The notes under the pieces were generated by a model. The model did no database searches and was not told the DNA's origin. It was given only the letters and a program-made list of their open reading frames with translations. This document shows, piece after piece, positions 14,374 to 21,456 of a DNA stretch of 21,456 nt. A program made the translations under genes and the position numbers. The first letter of the stretch is position 1, and each line of letters opens with the position of its first letter. The stretch is from an uncultured Collinsella sp. (GTDB lineage Bacteria > Actinomycetota > Coriobacteriia > Coriobacteriales > Coriobacteriaceae). Location of the stretch: the NCBI GenBank assembly GCA_902479205.1, contig CABSNX010000006.1:1-21456 (forward strand), written 5' to 3'.

Positions 14374-14403
14374 TGCTTCGCATATTTGAGGAGAAACTAG
14401 ACC

Positions 14404-14871
14404 ATGCGTCACAACGTTAAGAAGGGCCTGAAGCTCGGCACCGATGCGAGCCACACCAAGGCCATGAAGAAGAGCCTTGCTAAGGCCCTCTTCGAGAACG
14501 ACCGCATCAAGACCACCGAGACCCGCGCTAAGGCGCTGCGTTCGGTCGTCGACCCGATCATCACCTGGGCCAAGAAGGGCGACCTGCACTCTCGCCGTCT
14601 GGCTATCGCCAAGCTCGGCGATAAGCAGCTCGTTGCCGAGATCTTCGACAAGGCTGCTCAGGGCATGTGGCAGGACCGCAACGGCGGTTACACTCGCATC
14701 ATGAAGCTCGGTAACCGTAAGGGCGATAACGCTCCTATCGTTATCATGGAGCTCGTCACCGAGCCTTGCACGCCTAAGGCCAAGAAGGCTGCTCCGGCCC
14801 CCAAGAAGGCCGCTGCTCCCAAGAAGGTTGAGGCTGCCGAGGAGGCTTCTGCTGAGGAGACCGCTGAGTAG
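14404..14871 (+). CDS. rplQ: 50S ribosomal protein L17 with C-terminal extension
   Basis: The first 120 residues are a normal L17 (KLGTDASHTKAMKKSLAKAL, KTTETRAKALRSVVDPIITW and NGGYTRIMKLGNRKGDNAP). From residue 121 a 35-residue tail follows that is Ala/Lys-rich, then Ala/Glu-rich (KKAAPAPKKAAAPKK, then EEASAEETAE). Similar low-complexity tails are known on actinobacterial L17. It is last in the ribosomal block and is followed by a strong terminator. Confidence 0.97.
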   Translation: MRHNVKKGLKLGTDASHTKAMKKSLAKALFENDRIKTTETRAKALRSVVDPIITWAKKGDLHSRRLAIAKLGDKQLVAEIFDKAAQGMWQDRNGGYTRIMKLGNRKGDNAPIVIMELVTEPCTPKAKKAAPAPKKAAAPKKVEAAEEASAEETAE

Positions 14872-14897
14872 ACATTCTGTCTGCATAGGCTATATTC

Positions 14898-14928
14898 GAG
14901 GGGTACGTTCGCGTACCCCTCTTTTTTT
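14898..14928 (+). terminator. Intrinsic terminator of the ribosomal cluster
   Basis: A 10-base perfect stem, GAGGGGTACG (14898-14907) with CGTACCCCTC (14912-14921), closed by a TTCG tetraloop and followed by seven Ts. It lies 26 bases after the rplQ stop and is the only strong plus-strand terminator in the block. Confidence 0.95.
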
Positions 14929-14963
14929 GTCGCAATACCGTTGCTAGTTTGTTGGGAGCGCCC

Positions 14964-15788
14964 ATGACTGCGCCGTCTGATTTCAATTCGACCCCCGAGC
15001 TCGACGCCACCCTTGTATTTCGCGTGGCCTACGATGGCTCCTCCTATAGCGGATTTGCGGAGCAGCCGGGCCTGACGACGGTTGCGGGCGAGCTGCGCCG
15101 TGCCATTGAGACGTTGCTGCGCCGCCCAATCGATCTTACGTGCGCGGGGCGTACCGATGCCGGCGTTCATGCGGTGGCCCAATACATCAGCGTGCCCGTA
15201 ACGGACGCTGAGCTCGCTTTGACGCGCCGTAGGTGGCTGAGGGCTATGGATGCCCTCCTGGGCAAAGATATCGCCATAAACGAGGTCTACAAGGCTCGTA
15301 AGGGCTTTTCTGCACGTTTTGACGCGCGCTCTCGCACTTACACCTATCGCATTGCCGACCGTGATGCGCGACCCGTGCTGTCACGCGGTGCTGTGTGGTG
15401 GCATCGCTATCCCCTCGACGTCGACGCGATGGCGGCCGCCTGTCCTGCGCTTTTAGGCGAGCAGGACTTTAAGAGCTTTTGCAAGGTCGCCTCTGCCGTG
15501 GGCAAGCCCACGCACCGTTGCGTAATGCGGGCCGAGTTTGGCCATGAGGTCGCCTTTGGCGAGGACATCCTCACGTTTACCATCGAGGGCAATGCGTTTT
15601 TGCATTCGATGGTGCGAACCATTGTGGGCACCCTTGTCGAGATCGGCATGCATCGCCGCGATCCCGAGTGGATGCGCGAGGTAATTGACGCCTGCGATCG
15701 CACCGCAGCTGGTCCTACGGCACCCGCATGCGGTCTTACTTTTATGGGCGTGGACTACGACCCCGCCGAGCTTGTGGTCCTCGATTAG
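14964..15788 (+). CDS. truA: tRNA pseudouridine(38-40) synthase TruA
   Basis: The 274-residue enzyme isomerises uridines 38-40 in tRNA anticodon arms. The catalytic aspartate is D65 in CAGRTDAGVHA (60-70). VAYDGSSYSGFAEQPG (21-36) is the N-terminal signature, and RSRTYTYRI and FKSFCK follow. The ATG at 14964 has TTGGGAG upstream and is preferred over an in-frame TTG at 14949. It starts 35 bases after the ribosomal terminator, a gap too short for an obvious promoter, so it may depend on readthrough. truA after rplQ is a common Gram-positive order. Confidence 0.95.
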   Translation: MTAPSDFNSTPELDATLVFRVAYDGSSYSGFAEQPGLTTVAGELRRAIETLLRRPIDLTCAGRTDAGVHAVAQYISVPVTDAELALTRRRWLRAMDALLGKDIAINEVYKARKGFSARFDARSRTYTYRIADRDARPVLSRGAVWWHRYPLDVDAMAAACPALLGEQDFKSFCKVASAVGKPTHRCVMRAEFGHEVAFGEDILTFTIEGNAFLHSMVRTIVGTLVEIGMHRRDPEWMREVIDACDRTAAGPTAPACGLTFMGVDYDPAELVVLD

Positions 15789-15907
15789 GGATGAGACTGC
15801 CTGACGGCGATCTTTGTGTGCGGCGCCTGTGGGCGGGGCGTGTGCAACATCTGTTCTTGACGTGCATCGCGGCGGACGACCGCCCGCATTAATTGACGGG
15901 GTGTACC

Positions 15908-16987
15908 ATGAACGACAGTTTGTTACTAGCTGTCGAGAGGACGGAAAACTTGGTTCGACGTGGTTCGCATCCGCGACTTTCGGTGATCCTGATTGTTGAG
16001 GGTTCGCCCAGTTATGCGATGCGCGCTCTCGAGAGCGTCCAGAACCAAGACCTCTACGATTTGCAAATTGTCGTCGTTTGCCGCGGCGTGGTAGCTGGTG
16101 TGCGCCATTCGCTCGAAGCTGCTGCCGATAGAGACATTCATATTGATTTGATTGATGTTGAGGACCCAGCGCCTGGTGCCTGCCTGCGTGCCGGCTTTGC
16201 GGCTTCGCGCGGCTCCCAGATCATTGCGATGAATGCCAATGAGTGGTTTGCGCCGCAGTCCCTTTCGCAGATGGTCGATAGTTCGTGCGACGCTTCGGCT
16301 GACATCGTGTTTCCCTCCGTATCGCTCGACCGCTACGATGTTCACCGCGATCGTCATTCCCGAGTTTTGGACGCGACACCCGTTTCTGAAGATGAGGACC
16401 GGGCGGCTTGCCTGACCCAATTGGTTTCCTGTGGTTTAATCCGACAGACCTCTGGCGTGCTGTATGATCGCGCCCTTTTTGAGGCGTGCCTTGCGCATGG
16501 CGATGCGTTTCGCACGGTGTCTTTTTTGACGTTCGCGCTTTCGCAGGCAAAGCGCGTTTCGGGATGTGGCCGTGCCCGTTTTCATGCAGTGGCGCCGTCG
16601 ATTACGGAGACGTTTGACCCCACGATGTTTGCCAGGCTTTCTGATGATATCGGGGCGCTCGACAGGCTTGCCGACTCGCTTGCCGTCGCGGGCGGTGGCG
16701 ATCAGTTGAAGCAGGTCTGCCAGCGGTATTACTACGCCGGCCTGGTTGCCTGCATCGAAAATTTGTGTTTGAGCCCCCATGGGGTGTCTTCAATAGAGCG
16801 TTCGGCCCGTTTGCATGATATGCTCGAAGCGCAGCGTACCCGTCAGATGGTTGTGGCTCTTAAGGGCAATCATCGGGGCTTAGGTCTGCTCTATGGTTCG
16901 ATAGCTAGTGCCAAGCCTATGCGGTGTGCGTTGTATACGCATCTGGCGGCCTTTTTCAATCGTTCGGGCGTCAGGACTGTCCAGTAG
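15908..16987 (+). CDS. GT-A glycosyltransferase-like protein with degenerate active site
   Basis: The 359-residue protein has the outline of a family 2 glycosyltransferase. RLSVILIVEGSPSYAMRALE (23-42) matches the first strand and helix, SVQNQDLYDLQIVVV (43-57) the second strand, and a Rossmann-like half extends to about 140. The usual functional positions are changed: the donor-site VVDDGS is VVCRGV (56-61), and the metal-binding DxD segment (LDSDDW) is MNANEW (108-113). Sugar transfer by the usual mechanism is therefore doubtful. The C-terminal half is unrecognised. The ATG at 15908 follows GGGGTG by 4 bases; an in-frame TTG five codons earlier is less likely. It lies between truA and argR with gaps of 119 and 129 bases. 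The role is unknown. Confidence 0.7.
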   Translation: MNDSLLLAVERTENLVRRGSHPRLSVILIVEGSPSYAMRALESVQNQDLYDLQIVVVCRGVVAGVRHSLEAAADRDIHIDLIDVEDPAPGACLRAGFAASRGSQIIAMNANEWFAPQSLSQMVDSSCDASADIVFPSVSLDRYDVHRDRHSRVLDATPVSEDEDRAACLTQLVSCGLIRQTSGVLYDRALFEACLAHGDAFRTVSFLTFALSQAKRVSGCGRARFHAVAPSITETFDPTMFARLSDDIGALDRLADSLAVAGGGDQLKQVCQRYYYAGLVACIENLCLSPHGVSSIERSARLHDMLEAQRTRQMVVALKGNHRGLGLLYGSIASAKPMRCALYTHLAAFFNRSGVRTVQ

Positions 16988-16993
16988 CGTGAT

Positions 16994-17042
16994 TTTCGAA
17001 ATAAATTGCATGGAATTGTTTCGAAATGCGTTCTTATTCACT
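16994..17042. promoter_or_regulatory. Candidate operator region upstream of argR
   Basis: Two copies of TTTCGAAAT (16994-17002 and 17019-17027), each containing the palindrome TTTCGAAA, lie 25 bases apart. Overlapping the second is TGCGT-TCTT-ATTCA (17027-17040), which matches 8 of 10 fixed positions of the E. coli ARG box (TGAAT-N4-ATTCA). Possible promoter hexamers downstream are TTCACT (17037-17042) and TAAACT (17061-17066), spacer 18. Autoregulation by ArgR is a reasonable inference but unproven. Confidence 0.35.
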
Positions 17043-17116
17043 AAAACCCTCAAATAGCGCTAAACTATTCAATTACTAAGTGATTGTCTCCGACATCTTT
17101 TGGAGTGAGGTTTTGT

Positions 17117-17554
17117 ATGGCCAAAAAACGCAATGGGCGCCAGGATGCCATCAGAGATATTGTTCGCAATAAGGACGTACGTACGCAGCGCGTTTTGGTA
17201 GACGAGCTTCGCGCCATGGGTTTCGATTGCACGCAGGCGACCGTTTCGCGCGACATCGCGGACATGGGACTGCGTAAGCTCCCCGAGGGCATCTATGTCC
17301 TTGCCGAGGACCTGCATCTGCAGCGCATGGTTTCCGAGCTGGTTACCGGCGTACTGCGCACCGATAATCTGGTTATGATCAAGGCGCAGCCCGGTACGGC
17401 TTCTGGTATTGCCGCAGCGGTCGATGCCGCGGAGCTGCCCGACGTACTCGGCTCGCTTGCCGGCAACGACACGATCTTAGTCATTGCGCAGACGGCCGAG
17501 GACGGCGAACGCCTTGAGGCGCTCATCAACAAGCTGAGTAGCTCTCACAAGTAG
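17117..17554 (+). CDS. argR: Arginine repressor ArgR
   Basis: The 145-residue regulator represses arginine biosynthesis, and in some bacteria activates its breakdown, with arginine as co-repressor. The N-terminal winged helix (about 5-70) has the recognition element TQATVSRDIADMGLRK (39-54). The C-terminal hexamerisation and arginine-binding domain has GTASGIAAAVDAAELPDVLG (93-112), with D103 in the arginine-contacting region, and GNDTILVI (116-123). The ATG at 17117 has GGAGTGAGG 6 bases upstream and is preferred over an upstream in-frame TTG at 17084. No arginine genes are in the window, so it acts in trans. Confidence 0.95.
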   Translation: MAKKRNGRQDAIRDIVRNKDVRTQRVLVDELRAMGFDCTQATVSRDIADMGLRKLPEGIYVLAEDLHLQRMVSELVTGVLRTDNLVMIKAQPGTASGIAAAVDAAELPDVLGSLAGNDTILVIAQTAEDGERLEALINKLSSSHK

Positions 17555-17604
17555 GGGATGCGTGGCACTGCTGCTGTGCCGATTGTTGCTATAGGTAATT
17601 GCCG

Positions 17605-17633
17605 AGGGCGTTGACGAAGGTCAGCGCCCTTTT
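17605..17633 (+). terminator. Intrinsic terminator of argR
   Basis: AGGGCGTTGA (17605-17614) pairs with TCAGCGCCCT (17621-17630), with one T-G wobble and a 6-base loop, and is followed by TTT. It lies 50 bases after the argR stop. Confidence 0.75.
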
Positions 17634-17700
17634 GCATGCCGGCACCCGTTGCTCTATCGGTCCTGCAGCCGGGGCCGTCGTGGCATCTTGTGACATCTGC

Positions 17701-17744
17701 CGAAATAAAGAAGCGCCCGAGCAGCGTACGTGCTGCTCGGGCGC
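17701..17744 (-). terminator. Intrinsic terminator of the penicillin-binding protein gene
   Basis: GCGCCCGAGCAGC (17713-17725) and GCTGCTCGGGCGC (17732-17744) form a 13-base perfect stem with a 6-base loop. Read on the minus strand, TTCTTTATTT follows, so it serves the leftward gene ending at 17770. Confidence 0.85.
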
Positions 17745-17769
17745 CTTGGTGTCAGATGCCGCTTTGCGT

Positions 17770-19977
17770 CTACTGGCCCGTAGAGGGGTCGGGCGTGGGC
17801 GTAGGATCGGGGGTAGGCGTCGGCGTGCCACCGTCGCCACCCGTGCCACCGTCGCCACCCGTGCCACCATTGCCACCCGTGCCACCGTCGCCACCTGTCG
17901 TACCGCTATCGCCGGTGGTGTTGCCGCCCGGGGTTTCAGTGGTCGTGGTTGTCGTTGTCGTTGTGGTGGTCGTGGTCTCTTCCTCTTCTTTTTCCTCGTC
18001 TTTATCCTCTTCGTCTTTCTTTTTGTTGTTTGTGCCGTAGAACTTCCAGACGTTATTGTTCTTGTACGTGGGAGCCGTTCCGGTCTGGAATTCCTCGCGC
18101 TCGGTGCCCGCAAGAACGGTGTTCATGAACTTCTTAAAGACGGGCAGGTTGGTGCTGTCGCCCAGCAGGTCCGAACCGTACTTTTGGATGGGAATCTCGC
18201 CTGCGGAATAACCGGTCCACAGGGCGCATGTCAGTTGCGGCGTGAAGCCGCAGAACCACAGGTTGGTGGTGTTGTCAGTGGTGCCCGTCTTGCCGGCATA
18301 GGGCTGGTTGACGTTCAGCGCGCCAGCGGCACCCGTGCCGCTGCCCTGCATGACGCCGGATAGAACATCGGTAACCGCGGCAGCCTCGCCTTCGGTGAGC
18401 ACCTGCGTGGGATTGTCGGTGTGCTGGTACAGAACCGAGCCGGTACGCGAGTCGATCTCGGTAATGGCGATGGGCTGACGGTAGTAGCCACCGTTGGCAA
18501 ACGTTGCGTAGGCAGATGCCATCTCGAGCGGTGAGATGGACCCGGTGCCGAGCGTCATGACGGGAACGTCCTCGATATTGTCCTTGGCGGGATCGATGCC
18601 AAGCTTTTTGACGAGCGACATGATCTTGTCATTGCCGATGGCTTCGGCCACCTGAATGTAGCCGGTGTTGGATGAGTATGCCGTTGCCTGCTTAAGCGTG
18701 ATGTTGCCATAGCTCTGGTTGCCGTAGTTTTGCACCTCGGTCGTGGTGCCCGTGGCCTTGAGCGGCGAGTTGCAGTTGAGGGTGACGTTGGGGTTCATAC
18801 CGTTTTGGATGGCAGTTGCCAGCGTAAAGGCCTTAAACGTGGAGCCCACGGGGCGCTTTGCCGTAGCGTGGTTCACGTGATTCTCGTCGGCGTTGTAGTC
18901 GTAGCCGCCTACCATGCACTTGATATAGCCGGTCTTGGGGTCAACGACGACCATGCCCATGTCCAGGCCGTCGAGCGAAAGCGTGTCGAGCTGCGAGCGC
19001 ACAGCCTCCTCGGCCACCTGCTGCATGGTGGGGTCGATGGTGGTCTTGACGGTCAGACCGCCCTTAAAGAGCACGTCGGTGGAGAACTCCTGCTCAAGCA
19101 ACTGTTTAACGTAGGAGACAAAGTAGGGCTGAGAGTACACATCGACGCCACTGCCCGAAATCTCGGTCACGTTAAGCGTGATGGGCTCAGCCTGTGCGGC
19201 ATCGTGCTCTTCCTGCGTGATGTGGCCCAGACGCAGCATGTTGTCCAGAACCTTATTGCGGCGGGACAGCGCCAAGTCGGGATTAACCGTGGGGTCGTAC
19301 TGCGAGGGCGAGTTGGGAAGGCCGATGAGCAGCGCGGCCTCGCTCAGGGTGAGGTCGGCGGCGGTTTTGGACAGATAGGTCTCGGCGGCGGCCTCGATTC
19401 CATATGCTCCATGGCCGTAGTAGATGGTGTTGAGGTACATCATGAGGATCTCGTCTTTGGAGTACATATCCTCCATCTTGATGGCGATATAGGCCTCGCG
19501 CACCTTACGCTCGATGGTCGAGTCGAATTGTTCCTCCTGCAAGATGGTGTTGCGAACCAGCTGCTGGGTGATGGTCGATGCGCCCTCGTGGCCGCCGGTG
19601 AGGGTTGCCACCGATGCGCGTGCAATGCCCCAGAGGTCGATGCCGCCATGTTCGTAGAAGCGCTCGTCCTCAACGTCGACGGTGCCCTGCAGCACGTACG
19701 GGGATACTTGGTCCTTGGTGATGGACTTGCGGTTTTGCGTGTAGAAACTCGCAATGGTATTGCCGTTGCAGTCGACGATGTCGGTGGGCTCGCTCACCAG
19801 ATACGCGTTGGCATCGGTGTAGTCGGGCAGATCGGACAGCCAGCGGTTGACGTTGCCGATCATGCCGATGCCAAACGCTACGCCCGCGATAAGCAGAAAG
19901 CCCAAAAACGAGAGCAAGATCATGGGAAGGGCATGCGTCTTAGAGCGACCGCGCCCCTGTCGTTGGCGAGGACCCAT
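17770..19977 (-). CDS. Class A penicillin-binding protein (transglycosylase/transpeptidase)
   Basis: The 735-residue bifunctional peptidoglycan synthase has a short basic cytoplasmic tail, one membrane anchor (about 18-42), a GT51 transglycosylase domain and a transpeptidase domain. The GT51 domain shows EDERFYEHGG (103-112, with the catalytic Glu) and GASTITQQLVRN (132-143). The transpeptidase shows STFK (379-382, Ser nucleophile), SSN (435-437) and KTGT (563-566). After about residue 650 comes a long tail: a Lys/Asp/Glu-rich stretch, 13 consecutive Thr (668-680), Gly-Gly-Asp/Asn-Gly-Gly-Thr repeats and Pro-Thr-Pro-Asp repeats. The ATG at 19977 has GGAGG 7 bases upstream; an in-frame ATG at 20037 has no binding site. 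It converges with argR and is divergent from the U32 gene. Confidence 0.95.
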   Translation of the reverse strand: MGPRQRQGRGRSKTHALPMILLSFLGFLLIAGVAFGIGMIGNVNRWLSDLPDYTDANAYLVSEPTDIVDCNGNTIASFYTQNRKSITKDQVSPYVLQGTVDVEDERFYEHGGIDLWGIARASVATLTGGHEGASTITQQLVRNTILQEEQFDSTIERKVREAYIAIKMEDMYSKDEILMMYLNTIYYGHGAYGIEAAAETYLSKTAADLTLSEAALLIGLPNSPSQYDPTVNPDLALSRRNKVLDNMLRLGHITQEEHDAAQAEPITLNVTEISGSGVDVYSQPYFVSYVKQLLEQEFSTDVLFKGGLTVKTTIDPTMQQVAEEAVRSQLDTLSLDGLDMGMVVVDPKTGYIKCMVGGYDYNADENHVNHATAKRPVGSTFKAFTLATAIQNGMNPNVTLNCNSPLKATGTTTEVQNYGNQSYGNITLKQATAYSSNTGYIQVAEAIGNDKIMSLVKKLGIDPAKDNIEDVPVMTLGTGSISPLEMASAYATFANGGYYRQPIAITEIDSRTGSVLYQHTDNPTQVLTEGEAAAVTDVLSGVMQGSGTGAAGALNVNQPYAGKTGTTDNTTNLWFCGFTPQLTCALWTGYSAGEIPIQKYGSDLLGDSTNLPVFKKFMNTVLAGTEREEFQTGTAPTYKNNNVWKFYGTNNKKKDEEDKDEEKEEEETTTTTTTTTTTTTETPGGNTTGDSGTTGGDGGTGGNGGTGGDGGTGGDGGTPTPTPDPTPTPDPSTGQ
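17825..17896. repeat. Four tandem 18-base repeats in the penicillin-binding protein tail
   Basis: Four consecutive copies of an 18-base unit (GTGCCACCGTCGCCACCC on the plus strand) start at 17825, 17843, 17861 and 17879. Copies 1 and 2 are identical, copy 3 differs at two bases and copy 4 at the last base. On the coding (minus) strand each encodes a six-residue Gly-rich unit. Unit length is a multiple of three, so copy-number change keeps the frame. Confidence 0.9.
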
Positions 19978-20138
19978 ATATTGACCTCCAGGTATGTCGT
20001 GCCAGGCGGCAGGTATGCTACCGGGCAGGATGGACATAAGTTATTACACGATAAACCAATCGGGGCATGCGGGGCCTCGTGTATGCTGGTTGGCAGCAAT
20101 TTTCAGAGTGAAAGCACACCTTGGCAAGGAGTTTACCG

Positions 20139-21413
20139 ATGGCGATTCGGCCGATGGAACCGAGCGGACAATGCGAAAGCGAGTTGGCGGCGGCTGAAGT
20201 GGCGCTGCCCGAACTGCTGGCGCCTGCTGGCGGGCTCGACCAGATGCTCGCGGCGATTGCGGCGGGTGCCGATGCCATCTATGCGGGGCTGGACGGATTC
20301 AACGCTCGAGTGAGCGCGCATGGCTTTAGCGATGATGAGTTCGCGCGCGGTTGTGCCGTGGCCCATGCCCATGGCGTGCGTGTGTACGTGACGCTCAACG
20401 TGTTCGTGTTCGATGATGGGCTTGCCGACGCCGTGGCGTTGGGGGCGCATGCGCGCGCGTTGGGTGCCGATGCGTTGATTGTGGCCGATGCCGGGCTGGC
20501 TTGTGCACTTCGTGCGGCGATTCCGGGGGTCGAGATTCACCTGTCCACTCAGGCGGGCGCTCATAGCGAGGGTGCCGTGCAGTTGGCTGCCAAGGAGCTG
20601 GGAGTTGAGCGCGTGACGACTGCGCGCGAGCTGAGCGTTGCAGAGATTGAGACGCTTTGCGCTACTGGCGTGCCCATCGAGGTGTTCTGTCACGGCGCTA
20701 TTTGCATTGGATACTCGGGTGCGTGCGGGTTCTCTGCCCTTCGACGTGGCCGCTCTGCGATGCGCGGTGATTGCACGCAACCGTGCCGTCTATCCTATGA
20801 CTTGGTGGACGAGGCGGGGCAGAGTGTTGTCGCTGTCGAAGGGGATCGCCTGCTTTGTCCGCGTGACTATCTGGGCATCGCGCATCTGCCCGAGCTTGTT
20901 GCCGCCGGCGTGACATCGCTCAAGATCGAGGGCCGCATGAAGAATCCCGACTACGTCTTTAACGTGGTGAGGGTGTGGCGTCGGGCGCTCGATATGCTGC
21001 GCGACGGCACATGGGATGCCGATGCGGTGCCGGCGCTTGAGCGCGAGCTGGGAAGGTCGTTCAACCGCGGCTTTACCGATGCGTATCTGCGGGGTCGTTC
21101 GCGCGCCGAGCTCATGAGCTTTGAGCGCGCGATCAACCAGGGCGTGCGCGTGGGCCACTTGGTGGCGGTAGGTCACGAAGAGGTGACGGTTGAGCTTGAT
21201 GCCGCCGTGGCGGCGGGCGATACGCTCGAAATCCGATTTTACCCGGGTGCCGACGCGCGTCCCGATGTGCCCAAGCGCTGGCCACAGGTGCCTTGCCCCG
21301 TGGATGCCGCTGCGGGAGAGCGCATCGTCGTGCATTGCAAACGCAAGGTGGACGCGGGCTGCGAGGTCTATCTGATTCGCAGTGCCGGCGTGCTGGGGCA
21401 GACGGCAACGGTG
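20139..21413 (+). CDS. U32 peptidase family protein (TrhP/RlhA-like), 3' end missing
   Basis: There are 425 codons of real sequence before the adapter. The U32 core is clear: LPELLAPAGGLDQMLAAIAA near the N-terminus, EVFCHGAICIGYSGACGF (181-198) and SLKIEGRMKNPDYV (260-273). Four cysteines, C189, C196, C212 and C216, match those that hold the iron-sulfur cluster in U32 RNA-hydroxylation enzymes. Family members were first called collagenase-like peptidases. TrhP acts on tRNA U34 hydroxylation and RlhA on 23S rRNA C2501. Which branch this is cannot be told from a truncated protein. AAGGAG lies 8 bases before the ATG at 20139. The frame is open to the edge, but codons from 21414 are adapter. Confidence 0.9.
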
Positions 21414-21456
21414 CTGTCTCTTATACACATCTCCGAGCCCACGAGACCGATCAGTA
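21414..21456. other. Illumina Nextera adapter and index (artefact)
   Basis: CTGTCTCTTATACACATCT (21414-21432) is the Tn5 mosaic end used in Nextera libraries. CCGAGCCCACGAGAC (21433-21447) is the read-2 adapter extension. CGATCAGT (21448-21455) sits where the i7 index belongs, and the final A fits the first base of the next adapter part. From memory CGATCAGT is Nextera index N727. This is not genomic DNA. Confidence 0.98.

Noticed and set aside
13435..14886. A 483-codon minus-strand open frame
   Set aside because: It mirrors rpoA and rplQ, both certain genes; composition-driven antisense frame.
15871..15884. Terminator after truA (GGCGG-ACGA-CCGCC)
   Set aside because: The stem is only five bases and no T-run follows; not enough to call.
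18730..20313. A 527-codon plus-strand open frame
   Set aside because: It is antisense to the penicillin-binding protein gene, has no ribosome binding site or family match, and arises from GC-rich third positions of the real gene.
20790..21428. A minus-strand frame starting MYKRQ
   Set aside because: Its start lies in the Nextera adapter and the rest is antisense to the U32 gene.

Overview
The window reads as chromosomal DNA of a high-GC Gram-positive gut bacterium, most likely Coriobacteriia and Collinsella-like. That placement is inferred from the GC-rich codon use, the actinobacterial-style ribosomal and translation cluster, the accessory genes for a selenium-dependent molybdenum hydroxylase, and intergenic palindromes with a GGGACGG core. 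No 16S gene or other decisive marker is present. The last 43 bases are not biological: they are Illumina Nextera adapter and index, so the right edge is a contig end.

Region 1 (1-4759) is accessory metabolism. It starts with the 5' part of an unrecognised acidic protein (minus strand) and a YheO/DauR-type PAS-HTH regulator (minus). Then come four genes for maturing a molybdenum hydroxylase: a MocA-like nucleotidyltransferase (plus), YqeC (minus), YqeB (plus) and XdhC (plus). The hydroxylase itself is not in the window. Between mocA and yqeC, which converge, lies a nested pair of perfect palindromes.

Region 2 (4760-5147) is non-coding. It holds two more palindromes, 2 bases apart, then a probable promoter and leader for the ribosomal cluster. 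The cluster starts at rplE; rpsQ, rplN and rplX, which usually precede rplE, are not upstream of it here.

Region 3 (5148-14928) is the spc/alpha ribosomal block, all plus strand and tightly packed: rplE, rpsN, rpsH, rplF, rplR, rpsE, rpmD, rplO, secY, adk, map, infA, rpmJ, rpsM, rpsK, rpsD, rpoA, rplQ. A strong intrinsic terminator closes it. It supplies small and large subunit proteins, the translocon channel, adenylate kinase, N-terminal methionine removal, IF-1 and the RNA polymerase alpha subunit. Several intercistronic gaps contain hairpins.

Region 4 (14929-21413) contains truA, a glycosyltransferase-like gene that lacks the usual catalytic acidic residues, and argR (all plus). A class A penicillin-binding protein with a repetitive Thr/Gly/Pro tail follows on the minus strand, converging with argR across two back-to-back terminators. 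Divergent from it is a U32-family gene cut off by the contig end.

The most unusual signal is the palindrome set. At three places an almost constant GGGACGG(G/A)G core is flanked by short inverted repeats whose sequence differs each time, and each such unit is duplicated in inverted orientation to make a larger perfect hairpin. This resembles REP/REPIN elements, but the stem is variable while the core is constant.
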